64,000 nucleotides of DNA from an uncultured Pelagibacteraceae bacterium (GCA_902599625.1 CACKGF010000002.1:113829-177828); one strand, 5' to 3'. Shown: positions 1 to 9,655, numbered from the stretch's first letter. Made by a program: numbers and translations. Notes: generated by a model not told the origin, from the letters alone.

Positions 1-629
1 ATATTGATCATTCCAATGTTTGCTCCGGGCATTCCGGGTATTTCAAAGCTTGGCATGTTTCCACTTTCATTAACTGGAACTTCAATTTCATTATCGTCTA
101 AGTCTCCGTTTCTAAGTCTCTTTCTAAAACTTTCTCTTGTAGCCACACTCGCCTTGTTTCCAACAAGGGCATCTAAAACTCTTTCCTCAGCGAGCTTTTG
201 AGCTTTAGCATGAACTTCTTTTCTTTTCTTAACTTTTTCCATTGCGATAGCAATCTCAAGCAAGTCTCTTATGATTTGTTCTACGTCTCTTCCAACATAA
301 CCAACCTCTGTAAATCTTGTGGCTTCAACTTTTACAAAAGGGGCCTCTGCTAATTTAGATAGCCTTCTTGATATCTCAGTTTTACCGACCCCAGTTGGCC
401 CAATCATTAATATATTTTTAGGCAAAACTTCATCTCTCATTTCACCTTTTAAAGCTTGTCTTCTCCATCTATTTCTTAGAGCAATAGCAACAGCTCTTTT
501 GGCTTTGTTTTGACCAACTACGTATCTATCTAATTCAGATACAATTTCTCTTGGTGAAAGAGAATCTATGTGATTCTTCTTTTCCTCAGAATTTTTTTTT
601 GGAAATGATTTAATGTTTGTTTTTTCCAT
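1..629 (-). CDS. hslU: ATP-dependent protease ATPase subunit HslU (partial, N-terminal part)
   Basis: Unfoldase ring of the cytoplasmic HslUV (ClpYQ) protease; it feeds substrates into the HslV peptidase. The first 209 codons lie in the window and the rest runs off the left edge. Reading from the ATG at 629, the protein has a Lys/Ser-rich lead of about 24 residues, then [16 protein letters not shown] and the Walker A GPTGVGKT at residues 77-84, followed by the [12 protein letters not shown] segment, all typical of HslU. Its ATG shares one base with the hslV stop (TAATG), so the two genes are translationally coupled in the order hslV-hslU. The short lead is slightly longer than in enterobacterial HslU. 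Confidence 0.96.
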   Translation of the reverse strand, partial: MEKTNIKSFPKKNSEEKKNHIDSLSPREIVSELDRYVVGQNKAKRAVAIALRNRWRRQALKGEMRDEVLPKNILMIGPTGVGKTEISRRLSKLAEAPFVKVEATRFTEVGYVGRDVEQIIRDLLEIAIAMEKVKKRKEVHAKAQKLAEERVLDALVGNKASVATRESFRKRLRNGDLDDNEIEVPVNESGNMPSFEIPGMPGANIGMIN

Positions 630-1144
630 TATATTTTCTCAATTCTAATATTATCATTTGTAAATACACAAATATCAGCTGCAACTTTAATTGCTTTTTT
701 CGCCACTTCTTCAGCATTCAATTCTGTATCCATTAAAACCTTTGCAGCTGCAAGAGCGTAGTTTCCACCTGATCCAATTCCAATAACATCTCCTTCAGGT
801 TCTAAAACGTCTCCGGTTCCTGAAATAATAAAACTTTTTTCTTTATCACCAATTGCCATTAATGCTTCAAGTCTCCTTAAATATTTATCGGTTCTCCAAT
901 CTTTAGCAAGTTCGACTGCGGCACGGGTTAAATTTCCAGCATGTTTTTCAAGTTTAGCTTCTAGTCTCTCAAAAAGAGTTAACGCATCTGCTGTTGAACC
1001 AGCAAAACCTGCAATCACATTTCGTTTCTCAATCTTACGAACTTTGTTAGCATTGCTTTTAATTACCGTGTTTCCCATACTGACCTGGCCATCACTTGCC
1101 ACAACTACGTCATTTTTTTTTCTTACTAATACAATTGTTGTCAT
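629..1144 (-). CDS. hslV: ATP-dependent protease peptidase subunit HslV
   Basis: Threonine peptidase of the HslUV complex, 171 residues from the chosen start. The mature HslV N-terminus is a catalytic Thr exposed after Met removal. The ATG at 1144 gives [10 protein letters not shown], which fits, whereas the longer reading from 1171 adds nine residues (MEIHIHLYP) that would bury Thr1; I therefore use 1144. The conserved [12 protein letters not shown] and [14 protein letters not shown] segments and the [11 protein letters not shown] stretch near the C-terminus are visible. Length agrees with the family (about 175). It is the first gene of a minus-strand hslVU operon and diverges from hisB across 89 bp. 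Confidence 0.96.
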   Translation of the reverse strand: MTTIVLVRKKNDVVVASDGQVSMGNTVIKSNANKVRKIEKRNVIAGFAGSTADALTLFERLEAKLEKHAGNLTRAAVELAKDWRTDKYLRRLEALMAIGDKEKSFIISGTGDVLEPEGDVIGIGSGGNYALAAAKVLMDTELNAEEVAKKAIKVAADICVFTNDNIRIEKI

Positions 1145-1233
1145 AGGATATAGATGGATATGAATTTCCATTCTTCAAGTGGCAAATTAGTTTTGTTGAT
1201 ATGACTAAATAATATAGATATACGTAGGTATAT

Positions 1234-1824
1234 ATGAAGAGAAAAGCATCAATAACAAGAAAAACAAAAGAAACAAAAATTGACGTTGAATTAAACATAG
1301 ACGGCAAAGGTCTATACAAAATAGATACTGGAATAGGTTTTCTTGATCATATGCTTGAACAACTTTCTAAACATTCATCGATTGATTTAAAGGTAAAAGC
1401 AAAAGGAGATACACACATAGATCTCCATCACACAACAGAAGATACTGGTATCGCTATTGGTGAATGTCTTAAAAAAGCGTCAAAAAAATTCATTGGAATT
1501 AAAAGATATGCTCATGCAATGATACCAATGGATGAAACTTTAACTAGAGTTGCATTAGACGTTTCAAACCGACCGTATTTAATTTGGAAAGTGGATTTGA
1601 AAGTAGAAAAACTTGGAGAAATGGACACAGAACTTTTTAAAGAGTGGTTTCAAGCTTTTTCACAATCTGCAGGAATTACATTACATATTGAGAATTTATA
1701 TGGAGACAATAGTCACCACAAAGTAGAGTCGTGTTTTAAAGGTTTAGCAAGATCACTTAGAGCGGCATTAGAAATAGATCCAAAAAATAAAAAAGTCGTG
1801 CCATCTACTAAGGGCTCTTTATAA
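1234..1824 (+). CDS. hisB: Imidazoleglycerol-phosphate dehydratase
   Basis: Sixth step of histidine synthesis: removes water from imidazoleglycerol phosphate to give imidazoleacetol phosphate. The 196-residue protein is the monofunctional form, without the phosphatase domain of enterobacterial HisB. Both metal-binding signature blocks are present: [15 protein letters not shown] in the first half and [19 protein letters not shown] in the second, which coordinate the Mn ions. It opens a tight plus-strand cluster hisB-hisH-hisA-hisF-hisE; the gap to hisH is 6 bp. The start is an ATG preceded by TAGG about 6 bases upstream. Confidence 0.97.
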   Translation: MKRKASITRKTKETKIDVELNIDGKGLYKIDTGIGFLDHMLEQLSKHSSIDLKVKAKGDTHIDLHHTTEDTGIAIGECLKKASKKFIGIKRYAHAMIPMDETLTRVALDVSNRPYLIWKVDLKVEKLGEMDTELFKEWFQAFSQSAGITLHIENLYGDNSHHKVESCFKGLARSLRAALEIDPKNKKVVPSTKGSL

Positions 1825-1830
1825 AAATTA

Positions 1831-2457
1831 ATGAACGTAACAATTGTTGATTACAAATCAGGGAACATAAGCTCTGTTATTAACTCATTTAAAGAAGTAG
1901 CAGAAAATAAAGTTAAAATTGAAGTAACTTCTGATGTAAGCAAAATTAAATCCACGGACAAAGTTGTGTTACCAGGCCAGGGATCATTTAAAAGTTGTGT
2001 AGATGCATTACAATCTATTAATGGACTTGTGGACTGTCTAAATGACTTTGCAATGAATAAGAAAAAACCTCTTCTTGGAATATGTGTTGGACTACAAATG
2101 TTTGCAGATGTTGGATATGAAGAGTCAGAAACAAAGGGATTGGGCTGGATCCCAGGAAAAGTGACAAAAATAGACAATCAAAATGGCAAATATAAACTTC
2201 CCCACATTGGATGGAACCAAATAAACATAGTTAAAGATAGTAAAATTTTTAAAGATATAAAAGATAAGTCACACATGTATTTTGTTCACAGTTATGAGTT
2301 TGTCCCATCTGACAAAAATTCAATCTCTGCAACAACTGAATATTCATCAAAACATGTTTGTTCAGTTGAAAAAGAAAATATTTTTGGTACTCAATTTCAT
2401 CCAGAAAAAAGTGATAAAACTGGTTTAAAAATAATCAACAACTTTATAAATTTATAA
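1831..2457 (+). CDS. hisH: Imidazole glycerol phosphate synthase, glutaminase subunit HisH
   Basis: Class I glutamine amidotransferase that releases ammonia from glutamine for the HisF cyclase. The nucleophile elbow GICVGLQM places the catalytic Cys at residue 85, and QFHPEKS near the C-terminus supplies His190 and Glu192, completing the triad. Length of 208 residues is usual for HisH. Its stop TAA is followed immediately by the hisA ATG with no spacer. The partner HisF is encoded two genes downstream, the common arrangement for this heterodimer. Confidence 0.97.
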   Translation: MNVTIVDYKSGNISSVINSFKEVAENKVKIEVTSDVSKIKSTDKVVLPGQGSFKSCVDALQSINGLVDCLNDFAMNKKKPLLGICVGLQMFADVGYEESETKGLGWIPGKVTKIDNQNGKYKLPHIGWNQINIVKDSKIFKDIKDKSHMYFVHSYEFVPSDKNSISATTEYSSKHVCSVEKENIFGTQFHPEKSDKTGLKIINNFINL

Positions 2458-3174
2458 ATGAAGATATTTCCAGCAATAGATATTAAAGATAAAAAGTGTG
2501 TAAGATTAATTAAAGGTGATTTTAGTCAAAAGACAGAATACCAAATGTCACCAGTCGAACAGGCAACACAATTCATTGATAAAGGGTTTAAAAATTTGCA
2601 CATTGTTGATCTTGATGGAGCTTTAGCCGGAGAAACAGTTAATCTTGATATAATTAAGGAGATAGTAAGTAAATTTGATTTTAAGGTAGAGGTAGGTGGA
2701 GGTGTAAGAGATTTTGATAGTATTCAAGAATATGCCGATATAGGTGTAGATAAAGTAATCTTAGGAAGTGCGGCCATTAAAGATAAAAATTTTTTGAAAA
2801 AGGCTTGTAAAAAATTTCCAAAAAAAATTGCATTGGGTTTGGACGCAAAAGATGGAAAACTCTCGTTATCAGGTTGGAAAGAAAGTTCAGGCATATCAAC
2901 TTTGGATTTTTTAACCGAAGTAAATGACTTCGGTATAAGTAGATTAATTTTTACTGATATTAATAGGGATGGCACAAAAGAAAGTCCAAATTTTGAGGAA
3001 ACATCAAAGGTTGCTGAGATTTCAAATTGCCCTGTAATAATTTCTGGCGGAGTATCCTCAATAGAGGATATCAAAAAAGCTAAGACATTAAAAAATATTG
3101 AAGGTGTTATAGTTGGTAAAGCAATATATGATGGTGATATCAAGCTAGAGGAGCTGGCTAAAGAAGATGCTTAA
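2458..3174 (+). CDS. hisA: ProFAR isomerase HisA
   Basis: Amadori isomerase converting ProFAR to PRFAR in histidine synthesis, a (beta/alpha)8 barrel of 238 residues. The first strand [14 protein letters not shown] carries the catalytic Asp8, and FTDINRDGT in the second half supplies the second Asp; the phosphate-binding glycine loops VEVGGGVRD and VIISGGVSS are in place. Its end overlaps the hisF start by 8 bp, so the two homologous barrels are probably translated in a coupled way. Confidence 0.97.
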   Translation: MKIFPAIDIKDKKCVRLIKGDFSQKTEYQMSPVEQATQFIDKGFKNLHIVDLDGALAGETVNLDIIKEIVSKFDFKVEVGGGVRDFDSIQEYADIGVDKVILGSAAIKDKNFLKKACKKFPKKIALGLDAKDGKLSLSGWKESSGISTLDFLTEVNDFGISRLIFTDINRDGTKESPNFEETSKVAEISNCPVIISGGVSSIEDIKKAKTLKNIEGVIVGKAIYDGDIKLEELAKEDA

Positions 3175-3922
3175 AAAAAGAATTATACCCTGCTTAGACG
3201 TAAAAAATGGTCGTGTGGTTAAAGGTATAAACTTTGTTGATCTAAAAGATGCTGGTGATCCTGTTGAACAAGCCAAAATTTATAGTGATGGTGGAGCAGA
3301 TGAAATTTGTTTCTTAGATATTACGGCCTCAAATGAGAATAGAGATACTATTTATGAAGTTGTTGAGAAGACTTCAAAGAAATGTTTTGTGCCTTTAACA
3401 GTTGGTGGTGGCGTTAGAAGCGTTGATGATATTAATAAATTACTAAACTGCGGTGCTGATAAAGTTTCAATTAATACTGCTGCAGTAGAAAATTCCAAAG
3501 TCGTGGTCGATAGTTCTAAAAAATTTGGATCACAATGTATTGTTGTTGCAATTGATGCAAAAAAAAATGGTGAAAAGTGGGAAGTTTTTACTCATGGAGG
3601 AAGAAATAATAGTGGAATTGATGCATTGGAATATGCAAAAAAAATGGAAGATAGTGGGGCAGGCGAACTACTAGTTACTTCTATGGATAGAGATGGAACA
3701 CAAGTTGGTTACGATATTGAGCTAATGTCTGAAATATCTTCAAAAGTAAATATTCCGCTAATTGCCTCTGGTGGTGTTGGAAATCTTGATCACTTAGTAG
3801 AAGGTATTAAATCAGGTAAAGCTAGCGCAGTTCTCGCGGCATCAATATTTCATTATGGAAAATACTCAGTGAAAGAAGCAAAGCAATATTTGGAGTCTAA
3901 AGGAATTCCTGTTAGAACTTAA
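3167..3922 (+). CDS. hisF: Imidazole glycerol phosphate synthase, cyclase subunit HisF
   Basis: Forms imidazole glycerol phosphate and AICAR from PRFAR using ammonia from HisH. The 251-residue barrel has the expected catalytic Asp in strand 1 ([13 protein letters not shown], Asp11) and in strand 5 ([13 protein letters not shown]), plus phosphate loops TVGGGVRS and IASGGVGN. The AICAR it makes can be used by PurH, encoded 6 kb away in this window. It starts inside hisA (8 bp overlap) and is followed by hisE after a single base. Confidence 0.97.
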   Translation: MLKKRIIPCLDVKNGRVVKGINFVDLKDAGDPVEQAKIYSDGGADEICFLDITASNENRDTIYEVVEKTSKKCFVPLTVGGGVRSVDDINKLLNCGADKVSINTAAVENSKVVVDSSKKFGSQCIVVAIDAKKNGEKWEVFTHGGRNNSGIDALEYAKKMEDSGAGELLVTSMDRDGTQVGYDIELMSEISSKVNIPLIASGGVGNLDHLVEGIKSGKASAVLAASIFHYGKYSVKEAKQYLESKGIPVRT

Positions 3923-3923
3923 C

Positions 3924-4196
3924 ATGCTAAAAATTCTGGAAGATATTATTTTAATGGTAAGAGAAAGGAAGACTAAACCTCAAAGCGAATCTTATACAAA
4001 TAAATTATTAGCTAACAAAGAATTGTCAGTAGAAAAGGTGAAAGAAGAAGTTAAAGAATTAATTGAGGCTGTGGAAAATAATACAAATAAAGTTCATGAG
4101 ACAGCCGATGTATTGTATCATCTAATAGTTTATCTCGAAGCAAATAACGTCAAAATTGAAGATGTTATGAAAGAACTAGATAAAAGAAAAAAATGA
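3924..4196 (+). CDS. hisE: Phosphoribosyl-ATP pyrophosphatase HisE
   Basis: Second step of histidine synthesis, hydrolysing PR-ATP to PR-AMP. The 90-residue protein has the all-alpha MazG-like layout: KVKEEVKELIEAVE supplies the acidic metal-binding helix and HETADVLYHLIVYLE the second, with the ExxE and ExxD pairs expected of the family. No HisI (cyclohydrolase) domain is fused, so that enzyme must be encoded elsewhere. The last four bases overlap the start of the next gene (ATGA), which continues the operon. Confidence 0.92.
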   Translation: MLKILEDIILMVRERKTKPQSESYTNKLLANKELSVEKVKEEVKELIEAVENNTNKVHETADVLYHLIVYLEANNVKIEDVMKELDKRKK

Positions 4197-4558
4197 ACTA
4201 CGATGACAATAACATTTTTGCAAAAATCCTGAGAGGCGAGATACCATGCAAAAAAATCTATGAGGACGAATTTGTTTTATCTTTTCATGATATAAATCCA
4301 CAAAAAAAAGTTCATGCTTTGGTAATTCCAAAAGGTAAATATGTTAATTTAGAGGATTTTACTTCTAAAGCAAGTTCGGACGAAATAGTTGGACTTATGA
4401 AAGGAATTTCAGCTGTTGCAAAAAAGATTGGTATATCGAGTATCGATAATGAAGGATTTAGAACTTTATCAAACGTAGGAGATAATGGTGGCCAAGAAGT
4501 GCCTCATTTACACTTTCATTTGTTTGGTGGTGAAAAAGTAGGGAGAATGGTTCAATGA
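4193..4558 (+). CDS. HIT family nucleotide hydrolase/transferase (HinT-like)
   Basis: Histidine-triad protein of 121 residues. The C-terminal HLHFHLFGGEKVGRM carries the HxHxHxx triad that attacks phosphoramidates or dinucleotides; the N-terminal NIFAKILRGEIPCKKIYED and HDINPQKKVHALVIPK blocks are those of HinT/PKCI-type proteins. It overlaps hisE by four bases and the following GNAT gene by four bases (both ATGA), so it is transcribed with the histidine genes. A link of HIT proteins to hisE is common in alphaproteobacteria; the physiological substrate cannot be read from the sequence. Confidence 0.93.
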   Translation: MNYDDNNIFAKILRGEIPCKKIYEDEFVLSFHDINPQKKVHALVIPKGKYVNLEDFTSKASSDEIVGLMKGISAVAKKIGISSIDNEGFRTLSNVGDNGGQEVPHLHFHLFGGEKVGRMVQ

Positions 4559-5064
4559 TAATTAATGTAAAAAGAAATTTTTTAGAATTAAAAAATATCA
4601 ATGATCTAATTAAAAAAGATAAGCCAGAAGATAATTATTCCGTGGAAAAAACAAAACCAGATTTCCAACTGAACAAGTTTTTTTATAAACAAATTGGTAA
4701 AAAATATCGATGGACTGATAGATTGATTTGGACAGATCTTCAGTGGTCCAATTATGTCTCAAATAAAAATCTAGAAACGTACGTAATAAAGAATGGTAAA
4801 GATTTAGTTGGATATTTTGAACTTATACATCATCCAGAAAAAAATGAAACAGAGCTTGCATACTTAGGTTTGTTCGAAGACTATTTTGGCAAGGGAGTTG
4901 GGGGTTACGCCTTAACTACAGCGATCGTAAAATCCTTTGAAAAAAAAATTAAAAGAATGTGGGTTCACACTTGTACACTAGATCATCCTAATGCGATAAA
5001 AAATTATTTAGCAAGAGGGATGAAAATTTTCAAAGAAGAAAATCTGAATATCAGAGCTAGCTAG
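4555..5064 (+). CDS. GNAT family N-acetyltransferase
   Basis: Acetyl-CoA-dependent acyltransferase of 169 residues with unknown substrate. The acetyl-CoA binding motif appears as LGLFEDYFGKGVGGYAL around residues 102-118 (pyrophosphate loop GKGVGG), followed by a helix and the strand-helix MWVHTCTLDHPNAIKNYLARGM typical of the C-terminal GNAT half. It is the last gene of the his cluster, overlapping the HIT gene. Its TAG stop lies within the palindrome CTAG at 5061-5064, whose other strand provides the stop of lolA. Confidence 0.88.
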   Translation: MIINVKRNFLELKNINDLIKKDKPEDNYSVEKTKPDFQLNKFFYKQIGKKYRWTDRLIWTDLQWSNYVSNKNLETYVIKNGKDLVGYFELIHHPEKNETELAYLGLFEDYFGKGVGGYALTTAIVKSFEKKIKRMWVHTCTLDHPNAIKNYLARGMKIFKEENLNIRAS

Positions 5065-5606
5065 TTATAAAGATTGAGATTAAAAATATTGTCAGATAAC
5101 TCTTGATTAATATTTTTTACAATAATATTTGACCTTACCTTGTTGCCATATAAATCAATAGTCTCCCATCCTTTAATTAAATAATTTCTCTTATCAAAAA
5201 AAATACTTAATTGATTACTTTGATCATTAATTAATAGGAGAAAATTTTTTTCTTTTTCGACTACATTCCCCACGATTTTCGAGATTAAAAATTCTTTATT
5301 AAGAAAATATTTAAAGTAAGTATTTTCAGTTTTATAAGTATTTGCAAAATTTGAGCTTTTGTTTTTAATTAAAAGTGTCTTTCCATTAGATACGATTAGC
5401 TTCCCAGTCCCATCGTATTTGCACATCATTTTATTATTGAATGAAATAATACAGTTGCCAGTTTCTTTTTTATCGTTAATGAGTTGTTCAAAATCAAATG
5501 TAAAATTTTCAATTTCAGAAATTTTTTTAATAATTTTAGGTTCCGTGTAAGCATGTTTTTGCGCAAATATAAAAAAAATGATTAAAATAAAAAAAATTGT
5601 TCTCAT
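5061..5606 (-). CDS. lolA: LolA-like outer-membrane lipoprotein carrier protein
   Basis: Periplasmic chaperone candidate of 181 residues that would carry lipoproteins from LolCDE to the outer membrane. An N-terminal hydrophobic stretch (residues 3-15) looks like a Sec signal peptide. The body matches the LolA pattern weakly but recognisably: a FDFEQ segment near the start (Q-rich beta strand), a C-x-GxGKLIVSNGKTLLIKN block, and a C-terminal NIFNLNLY. The position directly behind ftsK, sharing one base with its stop (TAATG), is the usual ftsK-lolA order in alphaproteobacteria and strengthens the call. Confidence is limited by sequence divergence. Confidence 0.78.
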   Translation of the reverse strand: MRTIFFILIIFFIFAQKHAYTEPKIIKKISEIENFTFDFEQLINDKKETGNCIISFNNKMMCKYDGTGKLIVSNGKTLLIKNKSSNFANTYKTENTYFKYFLNKEFLISKIVGNVVEKEKNFLLLINDQSNQLSIFFDKRNYLIKGWETIDLYGNKVRSNIIVKNINQELSDNIFNLNLYN

Positions 5607-7660
5607 TACAACAATTCTCTTTTGCCAACATGATTAGCTTTGCTGACAACTCCTCTTCTTTCCATAATATCTATTATTCTTGCAGCCCTATTATAACCTA
5701 TTTGAAGTTTTCTTTGCAAAAAGGAGGTTGAAGCTTTTCCCTCAGATTTCACTATTTCCAAGGCTTTATTGTAAAGTTCGTCATCTTGATCTGAGTCATT
5801 AGAACTGTCATCAGATGGACTTTCAGAAGACAAATTTAAAATTTCATCAACATATTCTGGATCTCCTTGGGATTTTAGAAAAGAATTAATTTTTTCAATT
5901 TCATTATCCGAAACAAACGGCGCATGGATTCTTGTAATTCGATTAGCAGAAGACATAAAAAGCATATCCCCTTTCCCTAATAATTGTTCGGCACCTTGTT
6001 CTCCGAGAATTGTTCTACTATCAATTTTTGAAGATACTTGAAAAGATATACGAGTTGGGAAATTTGCTTTGATAGTACCCGTTATAACATCAACACTAGG
6101 TCTTTGCGTTGCCATTATTATATGAATACCTGCGGCCCTTGCCATTTGAGAGAGTTTTTGAATACAATTTTCAATATCTTTACTGGCTACAAGCATAAGA
6201 TCTGACATTTCATCCACAATAACTACAATGTATGGCATAGAAATTTTATGTTTAGCGTTGTAACTGTCAATATTTCTAACGCCAACTTTAGTCATTAATT
6301 TGTATCTATTTTCCATTTCTTTTACTACCCAACCCAAAACTGAGGCAGCTTTTTTTGCCTCAGTTATCACAGGACATAATAGATGGGGAATTCCTTCATA
6401 TGTCGAAAGCTCTAACATCTTAGGATCAATTAAAATGAACTTACAAATTTCTGGTTTGTGTCTGTATAGCAATGAAAGAATAATTGTATTTATACATACA
6501 GATTTACCAGAGCCGGTGGTACCAGCAATCAAAAGATGTGGCATTGAAGTTAAATCTCCAATCAATGGTTGACCAGAAATACTTTTACCAAGGGCTATCG
6601 GTAATTTTAAATCCTTATTGTTAAATTTTGGACTAGATATTATTTCTCTTAACATAACATTGTCCCTAAATGAATTCGGGAGTTCAATACCGATTGTACT
6701 AGACCCTGGAATTGTAGAAATTCTCGCAGACTCAGAGCTTGTATTTCTCGCTATATCTTCCGACAGGTTTACGATTTTTGAGACTTTAACTCCCGCAGCA
6801 GGTTCAAACTCATTAAGAGTAACAACTGGACCCGTACTTATTTTTGTTATTTTTCCTTGTACACCAAAATCTAACAATACTTTTTCTAAAAAATCAGCAT
6901 CAACTTTTTTTTCTTCTTTTGCATTTTTAACTTTCTTATCTGGAGCCTTAAGGAAATCAAGTGATGGAAGTTTGAAAGTACCGATTTTTTTGGGTTCAGA
7001 AATGGACTCACTGAGGTTAAAAGTTTCTTGAACAGTTTCTTTTTCTTTAAATTGTGGATCCTGACTTATGATTTGATCTTTAACTTGATTACCTTTTTTC
7101 TTTCTTATGAAAATTTTAATCCAATAAGAATTTGGATTTAGGCTTAATACAAATAAGATAATAAAAGTTATTAAAGAAAAATAATAAGTAATTTTATTAT
7201 TTAAGAACTCAAGTTTTAAAAAAACTGACTCATTTAAGAAATTACCAACAAATCCACCATTTCCATTAATGTAAAGAAAGTAGGGCGATGTTAAAAAAAC
7301 ACTTAAAAAGAAGGTTCCGATTAAACTATAACAAACTACTAAAAAAATATTATTTACAATTATACTTGGTGTCTTTTTTAAAAAAATATTAATTGCTGAA
7401 AAGATAATTGTTATAGGAATGAAATAACTTATTAATCCAACTGATTGAAAAAAAAAGTCTGATATTATACTTCCATTAATTCCGAGCAAATTTTTAACTT
7501 TTTGTCCCTCAGAAAATATAAAGTTTGGATCATCCGGCGTGTAAGTTACCACTGCCAAAGACAGTAAAATTGCCAATAGAAACAGCCCAATTGCAAAAAT
7601 TTCAATTAAGCGATTAAATATAAATGCTTTTAGATCGATATTCTTAATTTTTAAATTCAT
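5606..7660 (-). CDS. ftsK: DNA translocase FtsK
   Basis: Membrane-anchored hexameric dsDNA pump acting at the division septum in chromosome dimer resolution. The first about 190 residues hold four or five hydrophobic segments. A short charged linker follows, then the RecA-type motor with Walker A GTTGSGKS at residues 380-387 and Walker B-like VVIVDEMSDLM. The C-terminus (about residues 620-684) is the winged-helix gamma domain that reads KOPS sites (FLQRKLQIGYNRAARI...MERRGVVS). At 684 residues it is half the size of the E. coli protein because the long Pro/Gln linker is missing, in line with genome reduction. Confidence 0.97.
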   Translation of the reverse strand: MNLKIKNIDLKAFIFNRLIEIFAIGLFLLAILLSLAVVTYTPDDPNFIFSEGQKVKNLLGINGSIISDFFFQSVGLISYFIPITIIFSAINIFLKKTPSIIVNNIFLVVCYSLIGTFFLSVFLTSPYFLYINGNGGFVGNFLNESVFLKLEFLNNKITYYFSLITFIILFVLSLNPNSYWIKIFIRKKKGNQVKDQIISQDPQFKEKETVQETFNLSESISEPKKIGTFKLPSLDFLKAPDKKVKNAKEEKKVDADFLEKVLLDFGVQGKITKISTGPVVTLNEFEPAAGVKVSKIVNLSEDIARNTSSESARISTIPGSSTIGIELPNSFRDNVMLREIISSPKFNNKDLKLPIALGKSISGQPLIGDLTSMPHLLIAGTTGSGKSVCINTIILSLLYRHKPEICKFILIDPKMLELSTYEGIPHLLCPVITEAKKAASVLGWVVKEMENRYKLMTKVGVRNIDSYNAKHKISMPYIVVIVDEMSDLMLVASKDIENCIQKLSQMARAAGIHIIMATQRPSVDVITGTIKANFPTRISFQVSSKIDSRTILGEQGAEQLLGKGDMLFMSSANRITRIHAPFVSDNEIEKINSFLKSQGDPEYVDEILNLSSESPSDDSSNDSDQDDELYNKALEIVKSEGKASTSFLQRKLQIGYNRAARIIDIMERRGVVSKANHVGKRELL

Positions 7661-7720
7661 AAAGAATCAAATTTATCACTTTGTATCATTTAATATTTAT
7701 TGTTAAAATTAAAAATATTT

Positions 7721-8809
7721 ATGAAAATTTGCTTATTTGGAAAAAACTTAACGAACTTAATTTTATCTCAAGTTTTAATTAAAAAAGGGATATCAGTTCA
7801 TCTGTACCATCAAAAAAAAAATAAGTTAGCAAAAATTAACTATAACAGGACTATTGGATTATCTTTTGAAAATATTAAGTTTTTGAAAAAGTACGACTTA
7901 GATGTTGAAAAAATTGGTCAAAAAATAAGTAAAATTTTTCTTTATAAAAATGATTCCAAAGAAACTTTTTTAAAGTTTGATAATAAAAATTCGCTTTTCT
8001 TTATAGTGAAAAATCACCTTTTATTTGACAGTGTTTATAAAAAATTAAAGAAAAGAAAAGATTTCAAAGAAAGCAATATCAAAAAGGATTCTGATTATTT
8101 AAAATTATTAAAGAAAAAAGATTTTCAATTTTTTGTTAATTCAGAAACAAATAACATTATTAATAAAAAATTCTTTTTTCAAAACATAAAAAAAGATTAC
8201 AAAAGCACATCCTATATTTCCGTGATTGATCATCAAAAATTAAAAAATAATACATCAGTTCAGATTTTTACAAAAAGGGGTCCCTTAGCTTTTTTACCAA
8301 TTTCTAATTCAAAAACTTCCCTAGTTTATTCAATAACCGATAAGCTAGATATAAATGAAAATGAATTCAAAGAGCTTGTTAAAAAATATAATAAATTCTA
8401 CAAAATCAAAAGATTTTATAATGTTGATAAATTTAAGTTAAATTTCTTTTTATCAAAAAAATATACTTCTAAAAATATTTTATCATTTGGAGACAATCTT
8501 CATAAAGTCCATCCTTTAGCAGGACAGGGATTTAACATGACAGTAAGAGATATAAAATCTTTAACTGATCAAATTCAAAAAAATATAGATCTTGGTTTAG
8601 AGCTATCAACTGCTATCCTATCCTTTGAAAAAGAAAGAAAACATAATAATTTCTTTTTTGCATATGGAATTGATTTTCTTCACAATTTTTTTAAAAAAGA
8701 AAATAGATTTAAAATATTAGATAACAAAAAAATTTCAGAAACTTTAGATAATAGTTTCTTTTTAAAGAAAATCTCAGAGAAATTTGCAAATAAGGGGTTT
8801 AACTTTTAA
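7721..8809 (+). CDS. UbiH/COQ6-like FAD-dependent monooxygenase, divergent
   Basis: Probable ring hydroxylase of ubiquinone synthesis, 362 residues. The best evidence is the C-terminal flavin motif ILSFGDNLHKVHPLAGQGFN, nearly canonical for UbiH/UbiF/COQ6, preceded by a TKRGPLAFLPI stretch also typical of the family. The N-terminal dinucleotide fold is degenerate: where GxGxxG is expected the sequence is FGKNLTN. A TTG at 7700 would add seven residues, but the ATG at 7721 begins the first beta strand (MKICLFGKN) and is preferred. The protein is unusually rich in Lys and Asn. Exact hydroxylation position is not predictable. Confidence 0.75.
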   Translation: MKICLFGKNLTNLILSQVLIKKGISVHLYHQKKNKLAKINYNRTIGLSFENIKFLKKYDLDVEKIGQKISKIFLYKNDSKETFLKFDNKNSLFFIVKNHLLFDSVYKKLKKRKDFKESNIKKDSDYLKLLKKKDFQFFVNSETNNIINKKFFFQNIKKDYKSTSYISVIDHQKLKNNTSVQIFTKRGPLAFLPISNSKTSLVYSITDKLDINENEFKELVKKYNKFYKIKRFYNVDKFKLNFFLSKKYTSKNILSFGDNLHKVHPLAGQGFNMTVRDIKSLTDQIQKNIDLGLELSTAILSFEKERKHNNFFFAYGIDFLHNFFKKENRFKILDNKKISETLDNSFFLKKISEKFANKGFNF

Positions 8810-9454
8810 TTACTGTATAGTTTTATTACTAAAGTTATCTTTAAGATAAGTATTAATAATTTGTTCTAATTTTTCTTTTCTATAATTAAGATTCTTTGTT
8901 TCCAATAGCATTTGTTTTTCCTCAAGTGTAAAAGGTGAAGCCATCGCTAAAGTATTAATTGTTTGACTTAAGTCTTGTTTTTCAAATTCTTTCCAATTAA
9001 TCAAATAACCCTGCTTTTCAAATAATGATCTTAAATTATCAAAGATAAGTCTTAAATCTGAAAATTTAATAGGTTCCTTTTTCTCACTAAGGTCTTGTTC
9101 AAAATCTTTATGATCAACTTCACACATTCTATATGATTTATCACTTTCAATTTCATTGATTATTTTAAATCTTATTAAACCATTTAAGATAACTATATAC
9201 CTACCATCATCAGTCTCATTAAAACTTGTAATTTTTCCCATACATCCAATTTTAAATAGATCAGGTTTTTTTGAATCCCCAGATTTTTTTGGCTGTATCA
9301 TTCCAATAATCCTGTCACTCTTCATACTGTCGTCTATCATTTGAATATATCTTGGTTCAAAAATATTTAGAGGAGCGCTCGTATTTGGAAAAAATATAAA
9401 ATTTGATAAAGGAAAAACTGGTATTTTTTTTGGTAATTTTGTTTCGTTATTCAT
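8810..9454 (-). CDS. LON substrate-binding domain protein
   Basis: A 214-residue protein consisting of the N-terminal (LAN/LON) substrate-binding domain of Lon protease without ATPase or protease domains. The signature opening KKIPVFPLSNFIFFPNTSAPLNIFEPRY is nearly intact (shown here in part: PVFPLSNFIFFPNT, LNIFEPRYIQMI), followed by the GCMGKITSFNETDDGRY and ILNGLIRFKI strands and a C-terminal helical bundle. Free-standing proteins of this kind are widespread in alphaproteobacteria; their role in protein quality control is presumed, not shown. Its stop abuts the stop of the convergent flavoprotein gene with no base between. Confidence 0.9.
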   Translation of the reverse strand: MNNETKLPKKIPVFPLSNFIFFPNTSAPLNIFEPRYIQMIDDSMKSDRIIGMIQPKKSGDSKKPDLFKIGCMGKITSFNETDDGRYIVILNGLIRFKIINEIESDKSYRMCEVDHKDFEQDLSEKKEPIKFSDLRLIFDNLRSLFEKQGYLINWKEFEKQDLSQTINTLAMASPFTLEEKQMLLETKNLNYRKEKLEQIINTYLKDNFSNKTIQ

Positions 9455-9580
9455 AAATAAATTGTAGCAAAGAGTTTAAATAATATCCATACCAAAGCCT
9501 AAAGAATTCTTAATTTAGACTAATCAATTTGTCGCTTGCTTAATTTTTAAAAAGCCTTTAACTTCAATTTAATTAAATAG

Positions 9581-9655
9581 GCGGGCATAGCTCAGTGGTA
9601 GAGCGTCTCGTTGCCAACGAGAAGGTCGTGGGTTCAAGTCCCATTGCCCGCTCCA
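9581..9655 (+). tRNA. tRNA-Gly (anticodon GCC)
   Basis: Cloverleaf read directly: acceptor arms GCGGGCA (9581-9587) and TGCCCGC (9645-9651), D-arm with AGCTCAGTGGTAGAGC, anticodon stem TCTCG/CGAGA enclosing the loop TTGCCAA with anticodon GCC, and T-arm GGTTCAAGTCC. Discriminator T is followed by an encoded CCA at 9653-9655. The gene is only 11 bp upstream of the pterin dehydratase ATG, with no terminator between them. Confidence 0.97.

Noticed and set aside
1145..1171. Longer hslV start at 1171
   Set aside because: Would place nine residues before the catalytic Thr1; HslV must expose Thr after Met removal.
1851..2177. A 108-residue minus-strand frame opposite hisH and similar frames opposite hisA, ftsK and folD
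   Set aside because: Antisense shadows of well-recognised genes; no independent support.
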